Origin: Chelonoidis abingdonii | Taxonomy: Eukaryota; Chordata; Testudines; Testudinidae | NCBI RefSeq assembly: GCF_003597395.2 | Contig: NC_133770.1 | Coordinates: 18,404,969-18,468,968, forward strand | Reading direction: 5' to 3' | DNA: 64,000 bases | Notes under the pieces: generated by a model | Database searches by the model: none | What the model was told of the DNA's origin: nothing | Seen by the model: the letters and a program-made list of their open reading frames with translations, nothing else | Shown here: in pieces, positions 44,240-55,443 of the stretch | Layout: each line of letters starts with the position of its first letter | How positions within the stretch are numbered: the first letter of the stretch is position 1 | Translations under genes and position numbers: made by a program

Positions 44240-46045
44240 CAGAGAATCGTATGAATATCCAACTGAGTGTGATTTTCTATAGCAGTTGGGTTCCTAAATC
44301 AGTGCAGGATGAAGGGAAGGCTTTGACTCCCTGATTGCTGGGCAAGGCAGGGAAGAAGAACCACAGTCAGCACGTGCCGCCGCGGCCCTAGTTGGCCCTC
44401 ACCTCCATGCCATATGTCCTTATAGGCATCACTGTACCATAGGGGATCCTAGGTGCAGCCTGTCTGTCTCTTGACTCGATCTGCCCTGAAAGCATCCCCT
44501 GTGCGAGAGAATCTATAGGGTTGCACTGAGCCCTTGGTGCAATTCACCCAGGAACCATGCAGCCCTTGTGCCACCAGCTTCCCCTACTCTGCACACACAG
44601 CAGGTGCAAAGCGACTGGCACAGGAGGGAGAAGAGCCTCTTGGTTGATTCTCTTGAGCCTGCCTCTCTCTATTTTCAAGAACCAGGAATTCAAACAAAGA
44701 CACTTTGTAAAACAGTTAGGTGGCTGAGACAGCGACGCAAAACCCAATGCCACACTAGGAAACACAGCACAAAACTATTCACTACATCCCTCCTCTTCTC
44801 TCTCACACTCCCATGCCCCCAGCCAACAGTCCTACTCAGCATATTGTCACACAGTCAGACCTTATTCTATCTCCATGGAATGCATGAAACAATGCTTACA
44901 TCTCCTGAACAAAAAGCTACATAAAGAATATGCAGCTAGCAGAGATCAGCACTGCACCCTGCTCAGGACACATGACCAAGGAGTCCCAGTGACATCAATC
45001 TAAAACTATTCATTACACCCAAAAAATTCTAATAACGCTGGAGCTTACAGTCCTTCTCATATGCTACTGTCACCATTTACAAACAAAAGTCACAGCACAC
45101 TGCAAACCACTGCAATCTGCTGTCAGTGCACATTATGACTTACCAAATTAGCAGAACCCATTCAAAAAAGATTGAGATGTAATATGCTCCACATAAACAA
45201 TATGCACCCCACAATTCAAATAACTTGTTGGTAGCCTACAACTCTGAGATGAAGGTTCAATGTCTTAATATAACAATGCCCAACTCCAAAAATACTGCCA
45301 CATTTACACCTACTTCCACATATACTCCTATCATTGCGCAGATTTCCATCTTAAATTCATAACTGAACACATTCAAAATAAAATGTTATTAAAAAAAATT
45401 TTTAGGTGACACTCTATTGGAAAAATACTGTAAATATTCTTAGTTCACATATTAAGATTACAAACAAAAGAATATATAGTTTGATTCTTGACAAGTCCTA
45501 AACGAAATAATCCAGATTCAAGCTAACCATAGAAACCTAGATTAATCCCATAGGAACACTGGCATTAAAGCCTGTCTACAGTGTGTGTTTGACTTTTTGT
45601 AAACACTTCCCTGCTGGGCTAGCCTGGGCTTACAGATGGCAGAGTTAAGGGTATCTGGGTGCCTGTGTAGTTTGGATAAGAGAGCAGCTTTATCTGGAAA
45701 TATGATAATGGGACAGGATGTGGGGCTATGACCGAGTACATGGTTACACTGTGTTGTGTGTGTCCAGTTTTGCATTGTCCTTAGCAACTTTTCTCCTTGA
45801 TGTTACCTTAACATTGCACACAATCCTTAGCAACTTGTTTTTTACTCACTGTAACCTGTCCCTGGGACACCCCTGGGTGAGTCACCGCAGCAGGACTGAC
45901 CCTGAAATCTCTGTCCCCATGCATGAGCTGCTGCTCCCTGAGCTAAAAATCCACTGCTTGCCAGGCTATAGCTCCTCAGCCTCCACCTCGGCTCAGCCAG
46001 GCTAAGGAGGGAAGCCTCCGAGGGGGGGGATGGTCACAGATCTCT
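44240..46045. other. Unassigned sequence
   Basis: About 1.8 kb with no family recognised. C/A-rich from 44750 to 45300. Frames at 44544-44924 and 45542-46005 lack domains. Confidence 0.5.
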
Positions 46046-46049
46046 GAAC

Positions 46050-46640
46050 TAAGTGGAACCAGAGGGTTCCCTACTGTGCAGCCCGCTCCAGGACTGGGGC
46101 ACTACACAGCCAGGCTGGGCACCGTTGGCTCCCTGGGCTGCTAGGACTGGGAAGCCAGGCCAGAAGGGGGCAGCCGTGGGGGTAGGTCCCGCCAAGCCAC
46201 CAGGACCCAGAACCGCAGAGGGGAAGGGCTGCTCCTGGCTCCATCCAGCCACCCCACGCTGTGGGGTCCCCGCACGCAGCCGCTTACCTCCTCACCAGGC
46301 GGTGAAGTGCTCCAGGGAGAGTGACGGGCAGTCCCCGGAGAGCTCTCCTGGCCGGCGGGACGCTTAGCGGCCCGGGCCCCTGTGCAGGAAGAAAACACCT
46401 TGCCGTGCTGGAGCTGGCGGAGCTTCGTGCTGAGCGCCAGCTGCCCGCCGGGCTCAGCTCACCAGCAGCCAGTGGCGGCTGCCGCACGGCACCCTCCAGG
46501 AAGCCCGCAGCAGGGGCTGCACTCGGGACTTCCCGCACAGCGCTCCCAGTGGTCCGGCTTTCGCCGCAGGCTCCGCACCATGCACTCCCCGAGCAACCAG
46601 ACGTGGTAATCCGGGGGTGGGTGTCCCAGGAGGCCAGGGT
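46050..46640. promoter_or_regulatory. CpG-rich block, possible CpG island
   Basis: The sequence becomes markedly GC- and CpG-rich ('ctggccggcgggacgcttag', 'ggcggctgccgcacggc', 'ggctttcgccgcaggctccg'). It does not show the inverted termini of the GC-rich hAT families here. It could be a CpG-island promoter or an old transposon. Overlapping frames on both strands (46053-46367, 46284-46697, 46321-46656) are not recognisable proteins. A solo LTR abuts it on the right. Confidence 0.35.
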
Positions 46641-46647
46641 TTTTGCA

Positions 46648-47537
46648 CTGTCATAAACAAGATAGCTAAGGGTTAATGTCTCTTTCACCTGAAACATGGG
46701 TTAACAAACAACACCTGACCAGAGGACCAATCAGGAAACAAGATACTTCAACTCACAAGGGAGGAAGAAGCTTTGTTTGTGGTTTTTGGGTTTGGCTTTT
46801 TCTCTCGGGGTCCTGGACAGGACTAGAAATAAACCAATCTCTTGCCAATCTCCCTGCTACAGTCTCTTATCTATTCAGGATAGTAATAAGTAAAAAGGCG
46901 ATTTAGGCTTTTTGTTTGTTTTACTCTATTTGCAAGTGTGGATCTGGCTGGTTAACTTTTATATGGTGTTGGCTGGATATTTTGATTTGTATTGGTACTG
47001 GGGAAAAGTTTCTTTCCAGTGGTGTGTAATATTTACATCTTGAAGTTACTGAGATAATTCTTTACTTTTTCCTTTCTTATTAAAAATTCTTTTAGAGAAC
47101 CTGATTGATCTTTTTCTTGTTTCCCTTGTTTTATCCCAGGGATTGGAAACTCACCAGGACTTTGGGGGGAACGAGAGGGGAGAGATAGAATCTCTCTGTT
47201 TTCCTTGAATCTGTTTGCCTCTTTGTGGAAGGAAGGGACATGCTTCTCTGGATTGTGATTTAAAGAGTTGGATCGAATCTCTCAGGATAGCCCAGGGAAA
47301 GTCTGGGAGGAGGAAAGAAGGGAGGGGAATGTTTATTCTCCTGTTCTAAGAATCCAAGGAGTTTGGGTTCTTGGGTCCCCAGGGAAGGTGGGGAGATCAG
47401 AGTAATACCAGCGCACTGGAATTCCTGGTTGGTGGCAGTGCTATCAGATCTAAGCTGGTAAGTAAGCTTAGAGGTTTCATGCAGGTACCCAAATTTTGGA
47501 CGCTAAGGTTCAGATTTGGGAATCATACCTTATGACA
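46648..47537 (+). mobile_element. Solo LTR, 890 bp
   Basis: Perfect 8-bp inverted ends 'tgtcataa' and 'ttatgaca'. The flanking five bases 'tgcac' / 'ggcac' match at 4 of 5. A polyA-type 'aaataaacc' lies near 46828 and the 3' part ends 'gggaatcataccttatgaca'. No internal retroviral genes are next to it. Strand is inferred from the polyadenylation-like signals and is uncertain. It separates the CpG-rich block from the transposon remnant at 47.54 kb. Confidence 0.65.
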
Positions 47538-47739
47538 GGCACCCTAGGCGCGGGTCCTTCTGCGCTCCCGGTCTTCGGAGCACTTTGGTGGCGGGTCCCG
47601 GAGCGAGTGAAGGACCCGCTGCAGAATTGCCGCTGAAGACCTGGAGTGCGGAAGGATCCCCCGCCGCCGAATTGCCGCCCCCGAAATCCTGGCGCTCTAG
47701 GCGACTGCCTAGGTCACCTAAATGGAAGCGCCGACCCTG
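47538..47739. mobile_element. GC-rich hAT-like remnant
   Basis: The right end 'aatggaagcgccgaccctg' has the form of a hAT TIR, and 'gaattgccgc' repeats occur on both arms. The left TIR is missing; the LTR may have inserted into it. The 177-codon frame at 47516-48049 runs across this junction and has no domain. Confidence 0.45.
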
Positions 47740-48758
47740 GGTCTCTATCTGCAAAATCCAACATGGGATTGGCCCAGATTATCTGGGGGCTGCTCTGACT
47801 TTATCCTGTATGATTGTGACCTCCCATGACAGCTGTATTCCAGCTGTCGCTACCAGAGTGAGACGCGTGTGCAGGACCCTTCTCAGCAACCAGCCCACCA
47901 ATCTGGAAGGGATCAGGACACCTATGGGCCACAGAGACTGCAGTGCGACATGCAAACCCCACTCCTTCCACAGCACAACCACCACCCAAACATCCCAAAG
48001 TCTCGTCCCTGCCTCTTGGTATCTAGTCACTTCACGCACCCAGCGATAAATGGGCATGTTCTTTAAGCATGTGGTTGGTGGCTGTTCTGAGAATTAAAGC
48101 TAGGTGTGTGGAAGCAGATAAATACAACATCCGTGTCTTTATAATCACTAACATATTTAATTGTTACTATCCCATCTGACATGATGTTTCCAATTTGGTC
48201 TTTTGACTTTGATATAAAAACGGGACAAAATTGGAAAAAGAAAATTAAAGAGCTGAAAAATAGACCATCTCCCATCCCTTTCCTTCTGTTCCCTGAGGTC
48301 AGTTCATTAATTTGTTCAGCCTATTAATTTTGTGTTGCATCATGCTTGGCTTATCTTCTTCAAACAACTCATTTGCAGCAGTTGCAGTAAAATCTTGTTA
48401 TTAACATTCTGGTGATAGTTTTAATTTAAAAAGGCCTGAAGTCAGATTCAGCATAAAATAGCCTCAGTGGCTAATAACCCCTGGGAGCTCTGTAAGCCTT
48501 CTGGACTGCACAGACAGAGGCTACTTATTACTCCAACGGTGCATAAGGTGGCTATGGCAGGAGGGGAAATAGCCTCTCCCTGGTGCTCATAGGAATGCCA
48601 GACTAGGCTTTCTGCAGCCAGCACCTTCCCATGATCAGAAGCTGTATCTCAACCAGCTTGATCACACAGATCTGAACATTATCCCCATTCTTCTGCAAAG
48701 CACTTGTTGCTAACTGATAGTTGAGCAAGAAGGACCGATAGCAGTAATATAACCAACA
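47740..48758. other. Unassigned sequence
   Basis: No family or exon recognised. 47860-48050 is C/A-rich and open on several frames without domain signal. Confidence 0.45.
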
Positions 48759-48960
48759 GGATGGCCAAGTGGTATGGCATTGGGTTAGGACTGGGGCTCA
48801 GTTCTTGGCTCTGCCACAGTCACCCTATGTGACATTGGGCACATCACTTAGTCTAACTTGGGCCTCAGCTCCCCATCTGTAAAATGGGACTACTGCTTGC
48901 CTACCTCACAGGAGTGTTGTGAGCATGTACTCAATTAATGTATGGTGCTTAGAGACAATG
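48759..48960 (+). mobile_element. MIR SINE, nearly full length
   Basis: tRNA-like head 'ggatggccaagtggtatgg', then 'ggctctgccacagtcaccc', core 'cagctccccatctgtaaaat' and tail 'ctcacaggagtgttgtgagc'. The order and spacing are those of a MIR, the ancient amniote CORE-SINE. Confidence 0.82.
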
Positions 48961-49329
48961 GTGATGAGGTCTGTGTACATATCTAGAGAGAGAGATTAGA
49001 CAGCTGGGGAAGGAGAACCAGGAGTGAGAATGCATTAGTCTTATAGGCCTGTTGAGGAGGACATAAAAAACAGTGAAACACTGTGGGAACTTGTCCCCCT
49101 CCCACAGCAGCTGCCTCACTAAGCTGATGGCTAATTGGAGGCCAGACCTGAAGCCATTGGTGTCCCCGTACTGTGAACTGAGAGCCATGAGTTCTCCTTC
49201 CCCTAGAAGACTACATGATGCACTGCCGTGGGCCTGGAAGGGTTATTTTATTGGTGCTAGGGAGAAAGTATGCTGGGTCTGTCAAGCTGCTTGGAGTGGC
49301 TCACGAGCATGAGTACCAAGCTCAGGGCA
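48961..49329. other. Unassigned sequence
   Basis: No repeat or exon recognised. Open frames on both strands (48949-49188, 49073-49312) overlap and lack domains. Confidence 0.45.
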
Positions 49330-50300
49330 CACTATGAAGAAGCAGGGCACAAACCTAAACTGGATGTGAGTTCTGTACTTAGATTTCAAGTATCAAGTGT
49401 GAATGCCTCAAGTACATAACAGCCTTAATATAGACTCACAGACAGTCCCCTTGAGTACTGCAGTCTACCTTGCCTATCATGAAATCTTGCCTTTGTGATC
49501 TCTTACACCCAAAATTACAAAAACTCTCAGGTTACTCCCAGTCTAAAAGGACCAGTCACTTAGTCCAGGTCAGTTGCACCTTAGATCTTATACCAAATGC
49601 GTGTAGCCACTCCTATAATAAATTAATTAAAGCTTTATTAACTAAGAAAAGGAAATGAGTTATTTACAAGGTTAAAGCAGGTAAACATACACGCACAGAG
49701 GTTCCAGTCTTAGGTTTCAAAAAATAAGACAAGTTTCTATGATAAGCAAGCTCTCTGTGTCTTTTAGGGCTAACTCGGGCTGAACAGCTGGGGATCCATT
49801 GCTTATGCTTAGAAATCTTCACCCTTCAGAGTTCAAGCAGCACAGAGATACAGTGTCTTGTCAGAGATTTTTATTTCCTCCCCTCCACTCTGGGGTTTAA
49901 GCTGATGGGATGAGTTCACCAGCATGTCTCTTCTTCATGAGTGTTGGGGGGAGCAATCAGCAAAGTCTTTGTGCTTTGATGTTTTTCAATGGCCCATTTG
50001 GATTCAATGGTTTTACAATAACCCTTCCTGGTAGGCAGGATCTTCTGCAGGAAGCAAGCATTTTACTTTAAGTGAAGCTCCTTTCCTGTTTGATGACTTA
50101 CACAATTTCAGAGATTTACAATGCAAACACTTTATATAACCTTATAATGTGGGGTACAGATGTTATAAGTAAGATTAACATATGTTGTGTCCTACAAGCA
50201 TTTCAGAAAGTCTAAGCACTGAACACATTCTTATAAATCTAAGACCTATTTTAACAATACCAGCATCAAGGTGTTGTATCAACCAGGCAAGGTACTAACA
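49330..50300 (-). repeat. Turtle interspersed repeat, LTR-like, ends unclear
   Basis: The stretch 'ttattaactaagaaaaggaa', 'acaaggttaaagcaggtaaa' and 'gcaagctctctgtgtctttt' is a phrase I recognise as recurring in turtle genomes. On the minus strand the 'aataaattaatt' neighbourhood could be a polyadenylation zone. I cannot place termini or a TSD, so the class (LTR on the minus strand) is tentative. Confidence 0.4.
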
Positions 50301-50642
50301 ACTTCAACAGGACTTTATTTTTACAGTGGAAACCTCTTTACCAAGCTGCAGCTGCACCCTCTGTAACTCTCACTCTGCATCCTCAACTCCTCCCACCTCC
50401 TTCCTCCCAACAACCAGTGCTCTCCAACAACCAGTGCTCCCAATTCTAATAATACAAGCAACATCTAAACACCACACAAGGTGAGCCAGACTGGTTTCCA
50501 GGTAGACATTTGTCAGTGTTCAGCAAGACCTAAGGGCCTTGACATGAGTTGGCACCTGGCCTGACAGTATCACAGCGTCTATTAGAACTACTGCATAAAC
50601 AGACACACCCTCAGGAAGACTTACTTCTGTATGATGGTGTGG
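50301..50642. other. Unassigned sequence
   Basis: C/A-rich, with a local direct repeat 'caacaaccagtgctc' twice at about 50407-50437. No other feature. Confidence 0.45.
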
Positions 50643-50930
50643 GGTATGTCTACACTACCGCTGGATGGGCAGGTAGCGATCAATCTATTGGGGACTGATG
50701 TATCGTCTCTCATCTAGACGCGATACATCGATCCCTGAACGCGCTCCCCATCAACTCTGGAACTCCACCAGGGCGAGAGGCTGAAGCAAAGTCGACGGGG
50801 GAGCAGCGGCCGTTGATCCTGCGCCGTGAAGACGTTAAGTCAATCTAAGATACGTTGACTTCAGCTATGCTATTCTCGTAGCTGAAGTTGCGTATCTTAG
50901 ATAGATCCCCCCCTCAGTGTAGACCAGGTC
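50643..50930. mobile_element. Palindromic MITE, copy 2
   Basis: Clear homologue of the 14.94-kb element in the same orientation: 'ggtatgtctacactac' at the left, 'gtctctcatctagacgcgat', 'ggaactccacca', 'gatcctgcgccgtgaagacg', the hairpin 'ttcagctatgctattctcg', and 'agtgtagaccaggtc' at the right. No target duplication can be fixed. Confidence 0.8.
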
Positions 50931-52109
50931 TAGTGCATAACATTCCCCCCCCACAAGCCACCCCCAGTTGCCTTCTCACCTCCTTTGCTGCCTGTGACCT
51001 GGAAGCCATTTTGTTTGCAAAGGGAACTGGGAGGTTTCTGAGTGCTGTTCATCGGGGACCACTATAGTACTTCCTTCCCCTTCACTTATTTGGTGTTCAT
51101 TGCAAGACCTCCCTTGCTTGCCTATAAATCAGCACAGTGATCGCCACTTCAGGCCAGGGATGGGACCATAAGCAAAATACTGGTTCTGTTTTGGGGTTGG
51201 CAGTGTTTTGGGTTCTGTTTTGGGGTTGGCAGTGTAGCTCTACCTATACTTATTTGGAATGGGAGGCTCCACAATCTTACCTAGCAGAGACTGGGGGAGT
51301 GAGAGCATTACCCTGGACCATAATTTCAAAGACCTTTTGGCTGAAACAACTGTTGTTTTTCTTTTGATCACCCAGGTGAATGTATTAAAATGCGAATTGT
51401 AGTCAGAGATTAAAATCCCTTCACCTGAAATAGCTTGAAAATAGAACCATTTTATTAGCATTCATAAAGGCTTCTGATAAGAAATAATTATATGAATCAT
51501 TAATATATATTTTCTGCTGCTTTAAAAATTAAATCTTTGTGCCACAATGTGTTCTACTATTTTATAGCTATAATATGAAGCACCTGGGGTCTTCTCATAA
51601 AAGGTAATCCATAAATTTTATAAAGCCTTGTGCTGCATTATATTTTATTGCAATAATCCAGCTTTTCAAAAAAGCTCCAAGGCATCATATTTTTTCCAGA
51701 GGTCACTATACAAGGGGAAGACATCAGAACGTGTGTTGGCAATTTCTAGTGAAAACACCATACTCAATTGTATACTCTGTTCCCAGCATTACTGAATTCT
51801 ATATTTTTGAACTATGCAAACCATAGTAAAAGAGATGTGAAAGGATCTTGAACTGCGGGATTTTTCCATAAACATTTTCTTTCACTGATCACATTTTATT
51901 TTGATTTCCTTTCTCCAGCTTAGTGTCCCAACGCATCTTTCAAACTTTCTCTCCTATCCTTTAGATGCTCACATAGCCCCCACGCCACAGTGTCTCCTCA
52001 CATATTCAATGCACTCTCAGGACCACAGTATTAAACTCAGGCCTGCAGGAAGCAGCCTTACTCACAGTCCCATGGTAGTGCACTGAACTGCTACCCCTGG
52101 TGAAAAGCC
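50931..52109. other. Unassigned sequence
   Basis: A direct repeat 'gttctgttttggggttggca' occurs twice at about 51182-51231. AT-rich from 51400 to 51900. No exon or family recognised. Confidence 0.5.
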
Positions 52110-52440
52110 TTAGTGTTAAAGACCTACAGGCCCACACAACCATGCCTTGGGCCCTGACTGGATGGACAGACAGCACTCTCACTGGGTGCCTGGACTATAT
52201 AAAGGCCCCAGCAAGGAAGCAGCAGCTGTCTGAGTAACAGGTCATTCACTGCTGGTTGCTGCCAGACTGCCTTACCTGCCTGTGCCTGCCCAATGCACTG
52301 ACCTGGCCCCTTGGATATGATCTGCTGGCTACTGATCCCTGTGAGAACTCTCACCACTGCCCTTGACTGCCTCTGATACAGACTGACCTGCTGACTACCT
52401 GACCACTTGCACACCCTTGACTTCTGCTCTCTAGCTTGCC
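52110..52440 (+). repeat. LTR-like segment, low confidence
   Basis: A TATA-like 'ctatataaaggccccagc' (about 52195) is followed by a C/T-rich 'ctgctggttgctgcc' and 'ctgacctgctgactacctga' zone, like the R-U5 of some Gypsy LTRs. Termini and TSD are not found. Confidence 0.3.
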
Positions 52441-52520
52441 TGGGCCACAGGGCATTACAGGCAGGGAAGTATTATTATCTCCATTTTTACACTCTGGGGA
52501 TTGAAGTGCCGAGAAATTTG
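52441..52520 (-). mobile_element. MIR remnant
   Basis: 'cattacaggcagggaag', 'tattattatctccattttta' and 'gggattgaagtgccgagaaa' look like a decayed reverse-complement MIR core. Confidence 0.4.
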
Positions 52521-52984
52521 AGACAGGAAGTCTGAGGCAGAGCTTCTTTTTTCCCACCTTTTGTCTGTTTTGTCTAGTTAAATTAGAATTTAGGAGACCA
52601 AGGTTCAAATCCCTGCTCTGCCACAGCCTTCCTGTGTGACATTAGGCAAGTCACATAGGGTGGGGTCTATGAAAGTACAAAGGTGCCTAAGTCCCTGTTT
52701 TAGGCTTGACAAAGATCCACAAAAATCCCGCTGAATCTGTAGGTACCTAAAATCACTTGGCAGCTAGGGAGCTTTTATGCCAAAAAACTTAAATGCCTAT
52801 GTTTCAGGTTCTGGGCACACACACTGCTGCCTCACTCTAGATGTCAAGATATCTATCTCTGCCTAGGCTCCAGAGTGATTCATGGAGCAGGGAAAGACAG
52901 GCGTTCGTCTGTCTAAGTTGCATGCAGGGATCGATCTGGTAGGGGCGCTCAAAGGCCACCTCCTGGATTAGGTCCCCTGAAAAA

Positions 52985-53036
52985 TTCAGTGGTGGTGACA
53001 GCAATGGTAGCAGCAGCAGGTGGTGGTGGTGGTGTC
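52985..53036. repeat. (GGT)n microsatellite, imperfect
   Basis: GGT/GCA trinucleotide-rich tract with an uninterrupted 'ggtggtggtggtggt' near 53021. Confidence 0.8.
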
Positions 53037-53356
53037 ACCGCCCACCTTGTCACTTTTAGCTCAGTGGTTAGAATACTCACTTGGGATGTTGGAGACTCAG
53101 GTTCAGTTTCCCCTTCTCTGGCCCAATGACTATTACAGTGTGGAAAAATACTTAAAAAGTCATTGAGACAGTGCATGAGCATGAGAATCACTTTATAGGC
53201 CAGTTGGTTAAAGCATCCACCTGGGAGATCGGAGATCCCAGATCCAGTCCCCTTGCTCCAACCATTCTTTCATTTTATAGCCAGAATGCAACTGTTTCAA
53301 AAGGAGGGACTAAGGGTGCCATGTGTCAGAATATCCCATAGCTCAGCGGTTAATGC

Positions 53357-53576
53357 CAAGGCCGGCTCCAGCATTTTTGCCACCCCAAGCGGCCAAACAA
53401 AAAAAGAGCTGCGATTGGTGGCAGCTCAACTGCTGCCGCTTCATTCTTCGGCAGAAATTTGACGGCAGATCCTTCCCTCCAAGAGGGACTCGCCACCAAA
53501 GAGCCGGACGTACTGCCCCTTTCCGTTGGCTGCCCCAAGCACCTGCTTGCTGCGCTGGTACCTGGAGCCGGCCCTG
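53357..53576. mobile_element. hAT MITE inside a tRNA-like module
   Basis: TIRs 'caaggccggctccagc' and 'cctggagccggccctg' with a perfect 8-bp TSD 'gttaatgc' (53349-53356, 53577-53584). It belongs to the same terminal family as the 480-1707 element. It splits the third tRNA-like module, whose A box is on the left and B box on the right. Confidence 0.9.
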
Positions 53577-54065
53577 GTTAATGCACCCTCCTGAGTGGTG
53601 AGAGACCCCTGCTCAAATCCTCTTTCTGCCGCTAGTGGGAGGAGGGGAATTAAACCTAGATCTGAGTACTCTAACCGCTGGCGGCATGGGCTAGCTTAAG
53701 CAGCTCCTTGCCTATCATGATGGATTTTGTGGGCCTCACTCTAAGGTGCCTGTCTCTCCCCATTCATTGTATGGGAGCCTAGGTGCCTAATTTGGCTTTG
53801 TGGATCTTACTGCTCACTTCTGAATATATCGGCATTCTTTGATGCTTATCTTCCCCCATTCCTTTCATGGGGATGCAAGGTGCCTGACTCCGCTTTGTGG
53901 TTTGCGGCAGCATTGTTGGATTTTCTAGGCACCTAAAAGTTAGGTGGTGTGATGCTCAGGATCGCAACACCTCAGCCCCTTTGTGGATCCCCTTAGTTTC
54001 TCCATGCCTCAGTTTCCAGTCTGTAAAATGGGCATAACAGCATTTCTTTCATTCACTGAGAGTAT

Positions 54066-55082
54066 TGACTAACTAGCCCTCTTGTCCATGTCCTTGTTCA
54101 AATGCTAGTATGGCTAGTAGGAAGAAAAGCCATTCCCCAAATATTTGTGAAAACAAAATCCCATTCACTCAAATGTTTAACAGAGTAAAAGAGGCCATAA
54201 ACATGGTCAAACTGACTAGGCTATTGAAATTCAAGCAAATATTTGTACACAATGGGCCATTTCCCCTTGTGGACTGTGTCCAGTTGTCTGTGAGGCAGTA
54301 TCTCTGAATTTCAGATCGGGGCAGTGCAATACATTCTTCTCCATTCAAAAACTGGTTAAAACGTGGCCTAATCTGAAACATGAACACAGAACAAACAACA
54401 AATTCATTTGGAGGAGGATTGTAAACACCCTAATTTCTTGTCATTCAACTTCCATGGTTCTTCACTTGAGTTCTGTTTTTGCTATTGTGTTAAGTACAGC
54501 ACTGTTCTTAATGCTTTAGTAAGCCAATTTATATTCATACTATCTGCTATGTTTGATTCTGTTCATTAGGATTTTCCATCCTAGTCAGCAATTTTAATCA
54601 GAGTGATGAAGCTGGATTAAAACTATTGAAATATTCTAATACTCTGACAGGCAATTGAATGGCTTCTTATAAATGATTCAAAATCAAACATAGCTTCCTG
54701 GGCCTTGCACAGCTGCACCTTGTTAACTTTGATATTTCTGCTTGTCAAATACATTATATTGCCGCTTATTTCCTTTGCTGTCTGACTTATCTTTCTGATT
54801 TATTTCATATTCTTCACAAAAGGCATTCCTGCCTTTCTGCCATCAGAAAGGTGGCTTTGTAAAACTGCATTGCAAACTGCACCTACCTGCATTTCTCATG
54901 CTTTACACACTGGAGATGCCTATCAGAGAAACCTGTAATTGTGTAACAGTTTGCAATCTATCAGTGAAAACACTTAAGTTATAAATCAGCAATTTCTAAT
55001 GTTTCATATCCATTTTGAAGCTAGAAAGGCTGAAGGTTTAAATTCAAGACTTAGGAGATATTGAATAATTGAGCAGCAGTAA
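54066..55082. other. Unassigned AT-rich DNA
   Basis: About 1 kb without recognised repeat or exon. The frames at 54110-54387 on opposite strands have no domain. Confidence 0.5.
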
Positions 55083-55205
55083 TAGTAGTAAATATTATGG
55101 TACCCAGAGCACCCAATCAGGGATCAAGGCCCTATTGTGCTAGATGCTACACCCCCAAAATGAAAAGAAAGTCCCTGCCCCAAAGAGGTTACAATCTAAG
55201 AAGAG
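55083..55205 (-). mobile_element. L2-like LINE 3' end
   Basis: Reverse complement shows 'attgtaacctctttgggg', 'cagggactttc' and 'gcatctagcacaatagggcc', the same module as at 8.73 kb and 58.83 kb. It ends just before a TG microsatellite. Confidence 0.7.
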
Positions 55206-55208
55206 CTG

Positions 55209-55213
<5 letters not shown>

Positions 55214-55241
<28 letters not shown>
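55214..55241. repeat. (TG)n microsatellite
   Basis: About 14 uninterrupted TG units. Confidence 0.95.
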
Positions 55242-55280
55242 GTGTTTGTAATTTTGGCAAAGGGAGTAAAAGCGGAATAA

Positions 55281-55443
55281 TAGAGGGGTAGGAATATGGA
55301 AGGTATTAAAGGGAGAGAGTAAAATTTATCAAATTCTGTTTTTTTGCTTATTTTAAACGTCCATCCAGTGCTCTGAGCACATGAACAGAATTTGATAAAT
55401 TTTATTCTCTTCCTTCAGTACTTTCCATATTTCTTTACTTCTA
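55281..55443. repeat. Inverted repeat with about 60-bp arms
   Basis: The left arm 55281-55342 ('ggaatatggaaggtatt', 'aaaatttatcaaattctgtt') is complementary to the right arm 55384-55443 ('aacagaatttgataaatttt', 'actttccatatttc'). The loop is about 40 bp. The inner 30 bp are almost perfect. It borders the 5' edge of a CR1 copy. Confidence 0.8.

Larger units (their letters stand above)
52655..53998. mobile_element. Composite element with tRNA-like modules
   Basis: The ends resemble each other inverted ('ggggtctatgaaagtac' / 'cctttgtggatcccc'), with 'aggtgcctaa'-type motifs near both. Inside are Pol III-like heads: (i) 'tagctcagtggttagaat' with B box 'ggttcagtttcc' (53056-53110); (ii) 'taggccagttggttaaag' with 'gatccagtcccc' (53198-53250); (iii) 'atagctcagcggttaatgc', split by a hAT, then 'ctgctcaaatcctc' (53338-53622); (iv) on the minus strand, complement of 'gaattaaacctagatctgag' and 'ctaaccgctgg' (53646-53683). 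It looks like a DNA transposon that accumulated or was built from SINE units. Confidence 0.55.
52585..54065 (+). mobile_element. MIR SINE split by a 1.34-kb insertion
   Basis: The left half (52585-52654: 'aaggttcaaatccctgctct', 'gtgtgacattaggcaagtca') and right half (53999-54065: 'tccatgcctcagtttcc', 'gtctgtaaaatgggcataac') are consecutive parts of one MIR. The DNA between them (about 52655-53998) is a later insertion. Short similar flanks 'atag' / 'ttag' may be the target duplication. Confidence 0.75.

Noticed and set aside
43507..44262. 251-codon minus-strand open frame, the longest in the window
   Set aside because: It spans the boundary between GC-rich transposon remnants, has no domain, and overlaps a 147-codon frame on the other strand. 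Low stop-codon density explains it.
46284..46697. 137-codon minus-strand frame in the CpG-rich block
   Set aside because: Its first codons lie inside the adjacent LTR, so the frame is a junction artefact. Ala/Gly/Pro/Ser-rich composition only.
47516..48049. 177-codon plus-strand open frame
   Set aside because: It begins in the end of a solo LTR, crosses a hAT remnant and enters unassigned DNA. It has no domain and no splice or start context.
53056..53250. tRNA gene cluster
   Set aside because: The modules keep Pol III box-like motifs but B boxes deviate from consensus and no cloverleaf closes. They are better explained as SINE-derived units.
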